From JBBSGD01 sp038254435 (lineage in GTDB: Bacteria > Actinomycetota > CADDZG01 > WHSQ01), in NCBI GenBank assembly GCA_038254435.1, contig JBBSGD010000003.1, positions 1-64,000 of the forward strand: a stretch of DNA of 64,000 bases, read 5' to 3'. The translations under genes were made by a program, and so were the position numbers. This document shows, one piece after another, positions 25,883 to 35,193 of the stretch. The notes below the pieces were generated by a model. The model did not search any database. It saw only the letters and a program-made list of their open reading frames with translations, and was not told the DNA's origin. The first letter of the stretch is position 1; every line of letters starts with the position of its first letter.

Positions 25883-27720
25883 CGAGCGCCGGGCCCTGGG
25901 GCATCGACGACGGCTACTACGACACCGCCGGCGACTACCACCCCACCTCCAAGGAGACGGCCGCAGCGCTGCGGCGGGCGCTGGGCGGGCAGGAGGGGCA
26001 GGCGTCTGGGAGCTGCATCCTCACGGCTCGCCGCGGCTCCGGTGCACGCATCCCGCCCGGGGAGCTGTGGCTCGAGCAGGGGGGCTCCCTTGCGGTAGCA
26101 GACAGCCTTCCGGCCGAGGTGCCACTCGGCTATCACCGTCTCGTCGGCGACGGCGGCGACCGGCTGCTCGTGGTGTCCCCCGGACGCTGCTACCTGCCGG
26201 CAGACCTGAGGACATGGGGGTGGGCGATTCAAGCGTATGCGCTGCGCTCGGCGACGAGCTGGGGCTTCGGGGACCTCGAAGACCTCGCCGCCTTCACTGC
26301 CGGAGCACGCCGCCAGGGCGCCGGCATCACGATGATCAACCCGCTGCACGCCGCGCCCTGCAAGCCGCGCCAGCAGCCGAGCCCCTACTCGCCCTCGAGT
26401 CGCTGCTGGCGCAACCCCCTCTACATCGCCGTTCACGAGGTGCCGGGTGCCGGCGCGTGCGGAGCGCGGCTCGAGGAGCTGGCAGCCGCGGGCCGCGCGC
26501 TCAACTCCACCAGGCTCATAGACCGCGACGCGGTGCTCGATCTCAAGCGCCGGGCCCTCGAGCTGATCTGGGAGCGTGGGGTGAACGACGAGGCCTTTGA
26601 CGCCTACCGCAGACGCGAAGGCAAGCTGCTCGAGTCGTTCGCCACCTTCATGTCTCTCGACGAGGCACACGAAGGCCCACCGCGCACGTGGCCGGTCGCC
26701 TACCGCCACCCGGGCTCCTCCAGCGTCGCCCGGTGGCGCGACGCACACGCAGAGCGCGTGCGCTTCTTCGCCTGGGAGCAATGGCTGCTCGAGCAGCAGC
26801 TGGAGCGGGCTTCGGAGCACACGGGGCTCCTGCACGACCTCGCCATCGGAGTCGATCCCGACGGAGCCGATGCGTGGCTCTTCAAGGACTCGTTCGCTGC
26901 GGGAGTCACCGTCGGAGCTCCCCCCGATGCTTTCAACGCCGAGGGTCAGGACTGGGGGGTCGCCGCTTTCAACCCGGAGGCCCTGAGGGCCGCCGGTTAC
27001 GAGCCCTTCATTCGGTCGCTGCGCGCGGCGCTGAGAGGCAGCGGCGGCTTGCGCATCGACCACGTCATGGGTCTCTGGCGTCTCTTCTTGATCCCCGCGG
27101 GCGGCACGCCGCGCGACGGCGCCTACGTACGCTACCCGGCCCCCGAGCTGCTCGATGTGCTTGCGCTCGAAAGCCAGCGGGCGGGCGCATACGTCGTCGG
27201 CGAGGACCTCGGCACGGTGGAGCCGGGTGTGCGCGAGGAGCTGGCCCGCCGCCACGTGATGTCCTACAGGCTGCTGTGGTTCGAGGACACTCCGCCGGCC
27301 GAGTACCCGGAGCTGGCGCTCGCGGCCCTGACCAACCACGATCTGCCCACGGTGGCCGGGCTGTGGAGCGGCGCCGATGTCAACGCGCAGCGCTCCATGG
27401 GGCTTGCCCCCGACGAGGGCTTCGTGGAGGCCGTGCGTACCCGGCTCATCGAGCGCGCGGGTGTGTCCTCCGAGGCGCAGGTGACCGAGGTGATCGGGGC
27501 CGCCTACCGCGCCCTTGCAGGAGCGCCGTCACGCATCCTCAGCGCGCAGCTCGAGGACGCTCTCGGCATAGAGGAGCGGGTCAATCAGCCGGGAACTTCC
27601 ACGGAGCGTGCCAACTGGTCCTCCGCCCTTCCCATGACGATCGAGGACATGGCGCGCACCCCGCTGGTGAACGAGGTGGCAGCCGCGCTGCAGCGCGGCC
27701 CGCAACGAAAAGCTCGCTGA
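25879..27720 (+). CDS. malQ: 4-alpha-glucanotransferase (GH77)
   Basis: A 613-residue GH77 amylomaltase that disproportionates malto-oligosaccharides in glycogen metabolism. The catalytic nucleophile region is LRIDHVMGLWRLF, the acid/base region is YVVGEDLGTVEPGV, and the LTNHDLPTVAGLW block is also conserved. The start is GTG 25879, overlapping the zur stop as GTGA, so it is translated from the zinc operon transcript; no functional link to zinc is known. Confidence 0.93.
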   Translation: MTSAGPWGIDDGYYDTAGDYHPTSKETAAALRRALGGQEGQASGSCILTARRGSGARIPPGELWLEQGGSLAVADSLPAEVPLGYHRLVGDGGDRLLVVSPGRCYLPADLRTWGWAIQAYALRSATSWGFGDLEDLAAFTAGARRQGAGITMINPLHAAPCKPRQQPSPYSPSSRCWRNPLYIAVHEVPGAGACGARLEELAAAGRALNSTRLIDRDAVLDLKRRALELIWERGVNDEAFDAYRRREGKLLESFATFMSLDEAHEGPPRTWPVAYRHPGSSSVARWRDAHAERVRFFAWEQWLLEQQLERASEHTGLLHDLAIGVDPDGADAWLFKDSFAAGVTVGAPPDAFNAEGQDWGVAAFNPEALRAAGYEPFIRSLRAALRGSGGLRIDHVMGLWRLFLIPAGGTPRDGAYVRYPAPELLDVLALESQRAGAYVVGEDLGTVEPGVREELARRHVMSYRLLWFEDTPPAEYPELALAALTNHDLPTVAGLWSGADVNAQRSMGLAPDEGFVEAVRTRLIERAGVSSEAQVTEVIGAAYRALAGAPSRILSAQLEDALGIEERVNQPGTSTERANWSSALPMTIEDMARTPLVNEVAAALQRGPQRKAR

Positions 27721-27727
27721 CAGGCTC

Positions 27728-28615
27728 TCAGGACTCGCCGGGCAGCGGGCCGACGGGGCCGGGGCCGGAGGAGGAGGGGTCGCTTGAGCTCGACGAGGGA
27801 GGATCCGAGGACACCGGCGCCGGCGCGCCCGGCGCGGCAGGACCTGCGGACACGACGCCCTTGTCACCGAACGCGGCCTCGAATGCCTTGAGCATCTCGA
27901 CGGGAATGGGGATCACGAGCGTCGAGTTCTGCTCGGCCGCAACCTCGGTCACGGTCTGCAGGTAACGCAGCTGGTAGGCGATCGGATGGCGGGCAATCAC
28001 CTCTGCAGCCTGCGCCAGGCGCTCGGACGCTTGGAACTCGCCCTCGGCATTGATGATCTTCGCGCGCCGCTCGCGCTCGGCCTCGGCCTGCCTCGCCAGC
28101 GACCGCTGCATCTCCTGCGGCAAGTCCACGTCTTTGATCTCGACGCGCGCAACTTTGACACCCCACGGCTCGGTCACGTCGTCGATGATGTGCTGGAGGT
28201 CGACGTTGAGCTTGTCCCTGTCCGTGAGGATGTCGTCCAGATCGGCCTTGGACAGGACGGCGCGCAGTGTCGTCTGGGCGATCTGAGACGTCGCGAACAT
28301 GTAGTTCTGGACCTCGATTACCGCCTGCACCGGCCTGAACACCTGGAAGTAAACGACTGCATCGACACGCACCGTGACGTTGTCCTTCGTGATCACGTCT
28401 TGAGGAGGCACGCTGAGCGTCACGATCTGAAGGTTGACCTTGACCATGCGGTCGATGATCGGAATCAGAAAGAACAGGCCCGGCCCCTTGGCTCCCGCAA
28501 TGACGCGCCCGAGCCTGAAGATGACGCCGCGTTCGTACTCCTGCACGACTCGCACGGACGCGGCAAAGACGAACAGCAGAACTACGACGATTACGATGGC
28601 AACGATCAAGCCCAT
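27728..28615 (-). CDS. SPFH / stomatin-like membrane protein
   Basis: A 295-residue slipin/stomatin-type protein. One N-terminal membrane segment (residues 1-22) precedes the SPFH domain, with VVQEYERGVIFRLGR and GVKVARVEIKDVDLPQEMQR. A helical Ala/Glu stretch follows, then a Pro/Ser/Gly-rich acidic tail. Stomatin-like proteins organise membrane microdomains and are partnered by NfeD-type proteins. It lies 49 bp downstream of the nfeD gene in the same operon. Confidence 0.92.
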   Translation of the reverse strand: MGLIVAIVIVVVLLFVFAASVRVVQEYERGVIFRLGRVIAGAKGPGLFFLIPIIDRMVKVNLQIVTLSVPPQDVITKDNVTVRVDAVVYFQVFRPVQAVIEVQNYMFATSQIAQTTLRAVLSKADLDDILTDRDKLNVDLQHIIDDVTEPWGVKVARVEIKDVDLPQEMQRSLARQAEAERERRAKIINAEGEFQASERLAQAAEVIARHPIAYQLRYLQTVTEVAAEQNSTLVIPIPVEMLKAFEAAFGDKGVVSAGPAAPGAPAPVSSDPPSSSSSDPSSSGPGPVGPLPGES

Positions 28616-28664
28616 GCGAGGGTCCCCTCCTGCCGGTTGAAGCTACAGCTTACGCCCGGTGCAG

Positions 28665-30014
28665 CTAAGTGCGGGGATCGAGCGGCTCCACTATGAGCAC
28701 CAACCCCCTCGAATCCACGACGCGGACGCGCTGGCCCGCCTCGATCCTGTCTCCGGTCGAGCGAGCCTTCCACAACGCGCCCTTGGCCCGGATCGTGCCA
28801 TGGGGGACGAGGCTCGTTGTAGTTTCGCCGAGGGTTCCCGGCAGCGCCTCACCCCCCGTGGTTGCGGGCTTGCCGCGCGTACGCATCAAGGCCCCCAGAG
28901 CGAAGCCAAAGAAAGCCACGAAGCCCGCCGCGCTTGCTATCAAGAGTCCGATGCTGACCTGGTATTGGGATCCTGCGCCCGAGAACAGGATCAAGCCGCC
29001 CGCTACGAGGCTTATCGCCCCGCCGATCGTCCCTACCCCGAGCCCCGCGGTGTGAAGGTCGACGATGAAGAGAACGACGGCAAGGGCAATGAGGGCAACG
29101 CCCGCCCAGTTCGTCGGCAACACGCTAAGGGCGTAAAAGCCCAGCACCAGCGCGGTCGCGCCGAGAACGCCCGGGAGCCCGAAACCCGGCACGAAGACCT
29201 CGACCACGATTCCGAAGACTCCGGCGAGGATCAAGAGATAGGCCAGATCGGGATCGGCGATCACCTGCAGAAGGCTCTGCAAGACGTTCATGGACTGGCG
29301 CTGCACGGTTACGGTCGGCTGCGCCGCAGCGGCGTCCCAGGTGGACAGCGTGCGAGTCGAACCATCGCCGAGGGTGATTGTCTGCCCGTCCATCTGCCGG
29401 AGGAGCTGTCGCGAGCTATTAGCGATGCCGTCCACGACGTTTATGCGCACCGCCTGGGTTGCCCCAATCGAAGCGGCGTCACGCACCGCCTTCTCGGCCC
29501 ATGACGCGTTGCGGCCGTGCTGCTTGGCGATCTCTGTGATGTAAGCGACCGCGTCGTTGTAGATCTTGGTTCGAAGAGTGCTCTGCACGTCGCTGCCCGA
29601 GATATCGATGGGGCTGGCCGCGCCTATCTCCGTGGAGTCGGCCATATAGGCGAGGTCCCCCGCGTAGGTGATGAATGTTCCGGCCGAGGCGGCGCGTGCT
29701 CCGCTCGGGGCTACCCAGACGGCGGTGGGAACGTCGAGGTTGAGCATCTTGGAGATGATCGAGCGCATCGACGAGCTCAGTCCGCCGGGGGTGTCGAGCT
29801 CTATCACGGCAACGGCGACCCCGTCCCTTTGCGCGCCGTCAAGGGCCCCCTCGAGGTAGTCGGCCGAGGCCGGTCCGATTCCTCCGTCGAGCTCGATGAT
29901 GCGGACGACCGGGGACATCGCCTGCGCCCGCGGAGCAAGGGCCAAGGCGCACACGGCAACGAGGAACAGGGCGAGTGCCCCAGTCACACCACAAACGAAC
30001 AACTTCGGGCGCAC
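28665..30014 (-). CDS. NfeD-like membrane serine protease (NfeD1b type)
   Basis: A 449-residue protein with a signal peptide (residues 1-32), an N-terminal ClpP-like serine protease domain and a C-terminal NfeD membrane region ending in an OB-fold. The catalytic dyad appears intact: Ser110 in ARAASAGTF and Lys150 in STLRTKIYND, the same spacing as in characterised archaeal homologues. Several TM helices span about 230-360. It cleaves stomatin-like partners; the SPFH gene is immediately downstream. Confidence 0.93.
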   Translation of the reverse strand: MRPKLFVCGVTGALALFLVAVCALALAPRAQAMSPVVRIIELDGGIGPASADYLEGALDGAQRDGVAVAVIELDTPGGLSSSMRSIISKMLNLDVPTAVWVAPSGARAASAGTFITYAGDLAYMADSTEIGAASPIDISGSDVQSTLRTKIYNDAVAYITEIAKQHGRNASWAEKAVRDAASIGATQAVRINVVDGIANSSRQLLRQMDGQTITLGDGSTRTLSTWDAAAAQPTVTVQRQSMNVLQSLLQVIADPDLAYLLILAGVFGIVVEVFVPGFGLPGVLGATALVLGFYALSVLPTNWAGVALIALAVVLFIVDLHTAGLGVGTIGGAISLVAGGLILFSGAGSQYQVSIGLLIASAAGFVAFFGFALGALMRTRGKPATTGGEALPGTLGETTTSLVPHGTIRAKGALWKARSTGDRIEAGQRVRVVDSRGLVLIVEPLDPRT

Positions 30015-30076
30015 GACTCAATGATCCCACGCCGCAGTCCAAACGAGAGGGCCCGGCGGCCTGATAGAACACTGTG

Positions 30077-31063
30077 ATGCTTCTCGACGAGTTCTTCGCT
30101 CCCCGCATCCTCGTCGTATCCGGAAAAGGCGGCGTCGGAAAGACCACGGTGTCGGCGGCGCTTGCGCTTCTTGCCGCCCGCCACGGACGCAAGGTGTGTG
30201 TGGCGGAGGTCGACCGCAAGGGAACCCTTGCCCGTCTTCTGGGCGGGCGCGAGCTGACCTATGAGCCGAACGAGCTCCTGCCCGGGGTCTGGGGTCTGAA
30301 CATCATGCCCGAGGAGGCGCTGGGCGAGTATCTACGCGTGCAGTACCACATGCGCCGGATTTCGCGCGCCTTCACCAGCACGCATTTCGTCGATTACATC
30401 ACGACCGCAGCACCCGGCCTCAAGGACATCCTCGTCCTGGGCAAGATCTGGTACCTCGAGCAGGGCCGCGGCACACACCACCGCTTCGACACCATCGTCG
30501 TCGACGCACCGGCCGCCGGGCACATGAAGAACTTCCTGTCGGCCCCCGCGGGTTTATCGGACGCCGTGCAAGTGGGACCGATTAGGCGGCAGGCCGAATG
30601 GCTGCGGGCCATGCTCACCGATCCCGCCCGATCCCGCATTCATCTCGTGACGCTTGCGGAAGAAATGCCGGTCACGGAAACCCTGGAGACCGTCACCGCC
30701 GTGCGCGACGAGGTCGGGCTGTCCACCGGCACCGTGTTCGCCAACGCGGTCTACTCCGACCTGTTGACCCGAGACGAAGAGAAGACGTTCGCGCGCCTCG
30801 CCGATTCCAAGGAGTGGAGCAGCTTCGCGGCCGCGGGCAAGAGCGCAGGTGTGAAGCTCGACGACGAGGATGTGCAGGCGCTGGCCGGCTATCACGACTT
30901 CCTCGAAGCCCGCCGCGCCATCCAAACCTCGCACCTGCGCAAGCTCAAGCGCGAGGTGCAAGAACCGGTGGCGGTGCTCCCCTTCCTTTTCTCGGCAGGC
31001 TTGGAGCTGCCCGACATCGAGACCCTTGCCGACGTCGTCGAGATGCGGATCGACGAGCAATGA
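30077..31063 (+). CDS. ArsA-like ATPase (first of a pair)
   Basis: A 328-residue P-loop ATPase of the ArsA/GET3 branch, deviant Walker A SGKGGVGKTT near residue 16. The A-loop Asp and switch motifs are recognisable (IVVDAPAAGHMKNFLS). Tandem ArsA-like genes of this kind are common in actinobacteria and are not evidence of arsenic resistance; no arsenic permease or ArsR is present. A GTG at 30074 precedes the ATG. It overlaps the second ATPase gene by 4 bp. Confidence 0.88.
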   Translation: MLLDEFFAPRILVVSGKGGVGKTTVSAALALLAARHGRKVCVAEVDRKGTLARLLGGRELTYEPNELLPGVWGLNIMPEEALGEYLRVQYHMRRISRAFTSTHFVDYITTAAPGLKDILVLGKIWYLEQGRGTHHRFDTIVVDAPAAGHMKNFLSAPAGLSDAVQVGPIRRQAEWLRAMLTDPARSRIHLVTLAEEMPVTETLETVTAVRDEVGLSTGTVFANAVYSDLLTRDEEKTFARLADSKEWSSFAAAGKSAGVKLDDEDVQALAGYHDFLEARRAIQTSHLRKLKREVQEPVAVLPFLFSAGLELPDIETLADVVEMRIDEQ

Positions 31064-32241
31064 ACCCCATCGCGGAGCTCGTGGCCAAGAAGAGGATCAT
31101 CGTGTGCGCGGGCTCCGGTGGCGTCGGCAAGACCACTACGGCCGCCGCGATCGCGCTGCAAGCTGCCCTCATGGGCAAGAGGGCCGCCGTGCTCACAATC
31201 GACCCTGCGCGCCGGCTGGCGTCGTCGCTCGGCCTCAAAGAGCTGACGAACGATCCCGTGAGGATCCCCCAGCGCAAGTTCTCCTCGGCCGGACTCGAGG
31301 CGAACGGCGAGCTCCACGCGGCGATGCTCGACACCAAGACAACCTTTGACAACGTGGTCCTGCGCTACGCGCCGACGCGCGAGCAAGCACGGCGCATCAT
31401 CGCCAATCGTTTCTACCGCAACATCTCGGGGACTCTGTCTGGAACCCAGGAGTACATGGCGATGGAGAAGCTCTATGAGCTCCACTCGGAGGGCGACTAC
31501 GATCTCATCGTCATCGACACACCCCCGACGCGCAACGCCCTTGATTTCCTAGACGCGCCGCGGCGCATGACCGACTTCTTCGAAAGTCGCGTGCTGCGCT
31601 GGTTCCTCATCCCCTACATGAAAGCCGGCGGAGGCTTCATGCGCGTGGCCAACGTGGCCGCGGGAACGTTCTTGCGACTCGTGAAGCGCATCGTGGGAGC
31701 TGAGGTGCTGGACGACACTGCCGAGTTCTTCGGCAATCTCGAAGGCATGTACGACGGCTTCAAGCAGCGAGCACGCGACGTCGCGCGGCTACTACAGTCT
31801 GACGCAACCTCTTTCGTCGTAATAACTTCTCCGGCCGAGGACTCCGTGACCGAGGCCGCCTTTTTCGCCTCGCGCCTCAACGAGTCGGGACTGCCTTTCG
31901 GAGGGCTCGTCGTCAACCGTGTGCATCCCAAGCTAGGTGACGGAATCGAGGTCCGTCCACGCCAGCTCGATCGCCTCGAGAAGGGCGACGCCACAGGCCG
32001 GCTCCTCGCCAAGCTGCTGGACAACGAAAGCGCCTTCATGCGCGTCGTCGAGCTCGAGGAGAAGAACCTCGATTCGCTCGCGCGCAGGATCCCCCGTCAC
32101 CTCTGGGTGCGCGTTCCCTATCTCGAGCGCGAAGCCGTCGACTTTCCCGGCCTCGCCTCCGTCGCGCAGCAGCTCTTCGCCGAGAGCGGAGGCAACGTGT
32201 CCGCCCGTTATCGCACACCGAGACCGAAACCACGCTCGTGA
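31060..32241 (+). CDS. ArsA-like ATPase (second of a pair)
   Basis: A 393-residue ArsA/GET3 family ATPase. The Walker A is GSGGVGKTTTAAA near residue 19, the Walker B is LIVIDTPPTRNALDFLDAPRR, and switch residues follow. It is longer than the first copy and has a central helical insertion (about 150-210) that may bind hydrophobic clients or pair with the partner. The ATGA overlap with the preceding gene and GTGA overlap with the next argue for a stoichiometric complex; function is unassigned. Confidence 0.88.
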   Translation: MNPIAELVAKKRIIVCAGSGGVGKTTTAAAIALQAALMGKRAAVLTIDPARRLASSLGLKELTNDPVRIPQRKFSSAGLEANGELHAAMLDTKTTFDNVVLRYAPTREQARRIIANRFYRNISGTLSGTQEYMAMEKLYELHSEGDYDLIVIDTPPTRNALDFLDAPRRMTDFFESRVLRWFLIPYMKAGGGFMRVANVAAGTFLRLVKRIVGAEVLDDTAEFFGNLEGMYDGFKQRARDVARLLQSDATSFVVITSPAEDSVTEAAFFASRLNESGLPFGGLVVNRVHPKLGDGIEVRPRQLDRLEKGDATGRLLAKLLDNESAFMRVVELEEKNLDSLARRIPRHLWVRVPYLEREAVDFPGLASVAQQLFAESGGNVSARYRTPRPKPRS

Positions 32242-32633
32242 GCGGCCGCACCGCCGAGCACCCGCTCGTACAGGACGCGCTCAAGAAATCGACGATCGTG
32301 TGGCTGTCTTGGCGCGCGCAGGACAGCGAAAGATCTATGCCGGTGTGGTACATGCCGGACGGGCCCAGGCTCTACGTCCTGTCCGGCGAAAGAGAGCAGC
32401 GGCTCGAGGGCGCGGAAGCGATGACCGAGTGCACGGTGACCGTACGCGCCAAGAATAAGAACATCCGCCTTGCGGAGCTACCTGCGCGAGTGCGGGTTGT
32501 ACCTGCGGGCGCCGAGTGGGACGAGCTAGCGCTCAAGCTCGCCGAGAAGCGGCTCAACGCGCCCGGCCCCCCGGCCGACACCGCACGCGGGTGGCGCGAG
32601 TCGTGTGTGATCCTCGAGCTAACGCTCCGCTAA
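32238..32633 (+). CDS. PPOX-fold (FMN-binding split barrel-like) protein
   Basis: A 131-residue protein resembling the pyridoxamine 5'-phosphate oxidase-like split barrel: PLVQDALKKSTIVWLSWRAQ, VWYMPDGPRLYVLSGERE, then a strand with TVTVRAKNKN. Classical FMN contacts are not certain, so cofactor use is open. The GTG 32238 start overlaps the second ATPase stop (GTGA). Its place in the ArsA operon suggests a role with that pair. Confidence 0.72.
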   Translation: MSGRTAEHPLVQDALKKSTIVWLSWRAQDSERSMPVWYMPDGPRLYVLSGEREQRLEGAEAMTECTVTVRAKNKNIRLAELPARVRVVPAGAEWDELALKLAEKRLNAPGPPADTARGWRESCVILELTLR

Positions 32634-32725
32634 CCAGCATCGGTCGGCCGCCGGCCGCTTCGGTGGCCCATGCCGAATAGGTGGTAGCGGCGCCTAACTT
32701 GCCCGCTCAGCACCTGCTCGCGAGA

Positions 32726-33013
32726 CTAGACGGCTCTCGCTTCTGGTCTGCTCGACACGAGCAGAGAGCGCCAGCCTTCTTCGCCGGCTTGCCTGCGGTA
32801 ACGACGTCGCTCCCTCTCGGTGAGGCCCCCCCATACGCCGTGGTCGACGGGCTCGTCCATTGCGTAAGCGAGACAGTCGCGACGCACGGGGCACTCGCGG
32901 CAAATCTTCTTGGCCAGCTTGTGCTCCCGGGCCCCGACCGCGAACCACAGATCGGGGTCGGTCTTGGTACAGCTCGCGAGGGCTCGCCAGTCCTGATCGA
33001 TGGTAATGGTCGA
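32726..33013 (-). CDS. WhiB-family iron-sulfur regulator (second copy)
   Basis: A 95-residue WhiB-like protein with cluster ligands Cys16, Cys38, Cys41 and Cys47 (C-x21-C-x2-C-x5-C), then the VWGGLTERER turn and a basic C terminus. The C1-C2 gap is shorter than in the copy at 11100, so they are different paralogues. I prefer GTG 33013 with AGGGAAG upstream; ATG 33127 would add 38 residues of poor codon quality. Confidence 0.93.
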   Translation of the reverse strand, partial: STITIDQDWRALASCTKTDPDLWFAVGAREHKLAKKICRECPVRRDCLAYAMDEPVDHGVWGGLTERERRRYRRQAGEEGWRSLLVSSRPEARAV

Positions 33014-33191
33014 CACAGCAGCTTCCCTACTCTCGATCTCGCACCCCGGCGCCGCGCACGCGGCGTCTATGAAGACACTAGTAGTGGGAAGGCGCCGATT
33101 CGATAGCCAATCGGGACCCTTTTTCACCCCTCCTTGGGGGGAGGCCCATAGCTAAAGAGAACTAGTCAAAATGGGTGGTGCCAGAAGATGC

Positions 33192-33545
33192 CTAGCTGCG
33201 GAAGCCCTTGGCAGCCTCTTCGACGGTCTGGGCGATGGACACTCCCTCGCCGAAACCGGTGATCGCGAACAGCTTCAGGTGCTGCTCGCGCGTGCAGGCG
33301 ATGGCAAGGTCGCCCTCGGCCTCCCTCAGGCGCCGGACGCCTCCCATGAGCGCCCCGAGCCCCGAGGAGTCCATGAACGGCACTTGGTCGAGGTCGACCA
33401 CGATGTGCGGGCTTTCTTCGTCGATCATCCGGCCGATGGCGTCGCGCAAGGAACCCACCGTGTAGACGTCGAGGTCGCCAACGGGCCGAAGCACGCGATA
33501 ACCCTCGGCGTCTGTGATCTCGATCTCTACCTTTTGCTGTGCCAC
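33192..33545 (-). CDS. STAS-domain anti-anti-sigma factor
   Basis: A 117-residue RsbV/SpoIIAA-like protein. The STAS core is clear: LRPVGDLDVYTVGSLRDAI, then IVVDLDQVPFMDSSGLGAL with the phosphorylatable Ser in DSSG. In its dephosphorylated form such a protein sequesters an anti-sigma kinase. The neighbouring PP2C phosphatase is the likely activator; the kinase is not in this locus. Its stop is 21 bp from the lower side of an AT-rich spacer before whiB. Confidence 0.94.
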   Translation of the reverse strand: MAQQKVEIEITDAEGYRVLRPVGDLDVYTVGSLRDAIGRMIDEESPHIVVDLDQVPFMDSSGLGALMGGVRRLREAEGDLAIACTREQHLKLFAITGFGEGVSIAQTVEEAAKGFRS

Positions 33546-33562
33546 GCGTTTTCTCCCGTCCC

Positions 33563-35107
33563 TTACTGAGCGACGCCGGTCCTTCCTGGCGCACCTGCAA
33601 ACTCGACCACCAGCATCGTGAGATCGTCGTCGAGCTTACCGGCGGCGAAGCGCTCGACTTCCTCCACCAGCTGCTCACCGATCGCACTTGCCTCGAGCGT
33701 AGCCAGGCGGATCAGCGCCTCGCCGAGACGTCGCTCTCCGAACATCTCGCCTTCGGGAGATTTCGCCTCGAGCCACCCGTCCGTGAACAATATGAGCCGG
33801 TCGCCGGCGGCGAGGTTCACCACCGTCTCCTGTAAGCCGGGCTCCTCGAACCACCCAAGGGCCCGGTTGCGCAGGCCCTCGAGGTAGTAGCCGCGGGGGG
33901 TGCTCGAGTCTCCCCTCGTCGTAAGGATAAAGGGAGAAGGGTGTCCCATGTTCAGCCATCGGGCGACACCGGTTTTCACATCGACGACGACGTACACGAG
34001 CGTCGTGAACGAATCGGGTTCGGTTGCGCCTATGAGGGCGTCGTTGACCCGCTCGATCACCCTCCTGCCGCTGGCGCCCAGGCTGTGCTCGGCCCGCAGG
34101 AAGGACAGGGCCACGGTGGCCATGAGCGCCGCCCCGATGCCCTTGCCCGAGGCGTCCCCCACGGCAATCGATACCTCCTCGGTGGACGCCTCCACGTCGT
34201 ACCAGTCGCCTCCGACGAGGTTGGCCTGGCGCTGCAGCGGAGTCACCGTGAGGCCGGAGATCTGCGGTACCGACCCCTGCAGCAGACGGCGCTGGATGGA
34301 GGCCGCGATGTCCAGCTCCTGGTCCTGCAAAGCAAGCTGCTGGAGGCGTTTGAGGCCGGCCTGCATCTCACGGAACCTAACTGCCAGCTCCTCGACCTCG
34401 TCGCCTGAGTGGATATCGACGTGCTGGTCGAGGTCACCCCGCCCAATAGAGCGAGCGGCTTCCACCAGGCGGGACAGGTTGCGCGACAGCCGGCGAGGCA
34501 GGGCAAAGGCTACGAATGCCCCGATCAGAAGAGCCGACACGATGACGGCCGAGAGCAGCACGACGGCCTGGTTCGAGCGGGTCGACAGGTCTGCCTCGCT
34601 GGCCTGCACGAGCCTTATCTGCGAAGCCCGCAGCTTCTGGCCCAGCCGTTCGACTCGCATGATGCGGTTGGTTCCCTCCTGGGACAGCACTCGAAAGGCT
34701 TGCGAGCGCAGCCCCTGCTGAGCGAGAGGCAGAACCCTTCTGTCCACGAGCTCTTGGAACGCGTGCCCGGTCTGCACGAGGCGGTCGAGGCGGCGCTTCT
34801 CCCGGCCCGCAAAGCGCTCACCGGCCCGCTCCTCCCACTCGCGGGCGATGGTGACCTCGGTCCTGAACTGCGTGAGCAGGGCAGGCTCGCTGCCGATGAG
34901 GTAGCCGCGCACGGCGGCCGACTGAGCCGTGTAGGAGCGCACTACCTCGTCCACGGCCACGAGCTCCGGCACGGCCTGCTCGAGGATGCTGCGCTGCACG
35001 GCCCTCAGCGAGCCGAACAGGGACAGGGTGACCCATCCGAGCACTGCTATGAGTATGAGAAGCAGGCTGAAGCCGTAAGCGAGCTTGGAACGCAAAGACA
35101 GCCGCAT
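33563..35107 (-). CDS. CHASE3-HAMP-SpoIIE/PP2C phosphatase (RsbU/RsbP-like)
   Basis: A 514-residue membrane phosphatase. TM1 (about 10-32) and TM2 (about 187-210) flank an extracytoplasmic helical sensor resembling CHASE3. A HAMP domain (RRLSRNLSRLVEAARSIGRG) and a coiled stretch lead to the PP2C domain with VGGDWYDVE, VGDASGKGIGAAL and the late DRLILFTDGWLEA and DDLTMLVVEF metal motifs. It would dephosphorylate the STAS protein encoded 17 bp downstream. ATG 35107 has a GGAGG upstream. Confidence 0.92.
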   Translation of the reverse strand: MRLSLRSKLAYGFSLLLILIAVLGWVTLSLFGSLRAVQRSILEQAVPELVAVDEVVRSYTAQSAAVRGYLIGSEPALLTQFRTEVTIAREWEERAGERFAGREKRRLDRLVQTGHAFQELVDRRVLPLAQQGLRSQAFRVLSQEGTNRIMRVERLGQKLRASQIRLVQASEADLSTRSNQAVVLLSAVIVSALLIGAFVAFALPRRLSRNLSRLVEAARSIGRGDLDQHVDIHSGDEVEELAVRFREMQAGLKRLQQLALQDQELDIAASIQRRLLQGSVPQISGLTVTPLQRQANLVGGDWYDVEASTEEVSIAVGDASGKGIGAALMATVALSFLRAEHSLGASGRRVIERVNDALIGATEPDSFTTLVYVVVDVKTGVARWLNMGHPSPFILTTRGDSSTPRGYYLEGLRNRALGWFEEPGLQETVVNLAAGDRLILFTDGWLEAKSPEGEMFGERRLGEALIRLATLEASAIGEQLVEEVERFAAGKLDDDLTMLVVEFAGAPGRTGVAQ

Positions 35108-35193
35108 GCTCTCCCGCCCCTCCTTCCTCCCTGTGAGCTTCCTGTGAAGCCGGGCGCCCGGCCACCGGGCGACGCCCAAGTATCCTCGACCGG

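Noticed and set aside
30077..32633. Arsenic resistance operon
   Set aside because: Only ArsA-like ATPases are present; ArsB, ArsC and ArsR are absent.
33014..33127. N-terminal extension of the second WhiB to ATG 33127
   Set aside because: The added residues are unlike WhiB proteins and overlap a likely promoter; GTG 33013 has a better ribosome binding site.
33118..33150. Possible terminator CCTCC..GGAGG between whiB and the STAS gene
   Set aside because: Only a five-bp stem with the A-tract on the wrong side for either gene.
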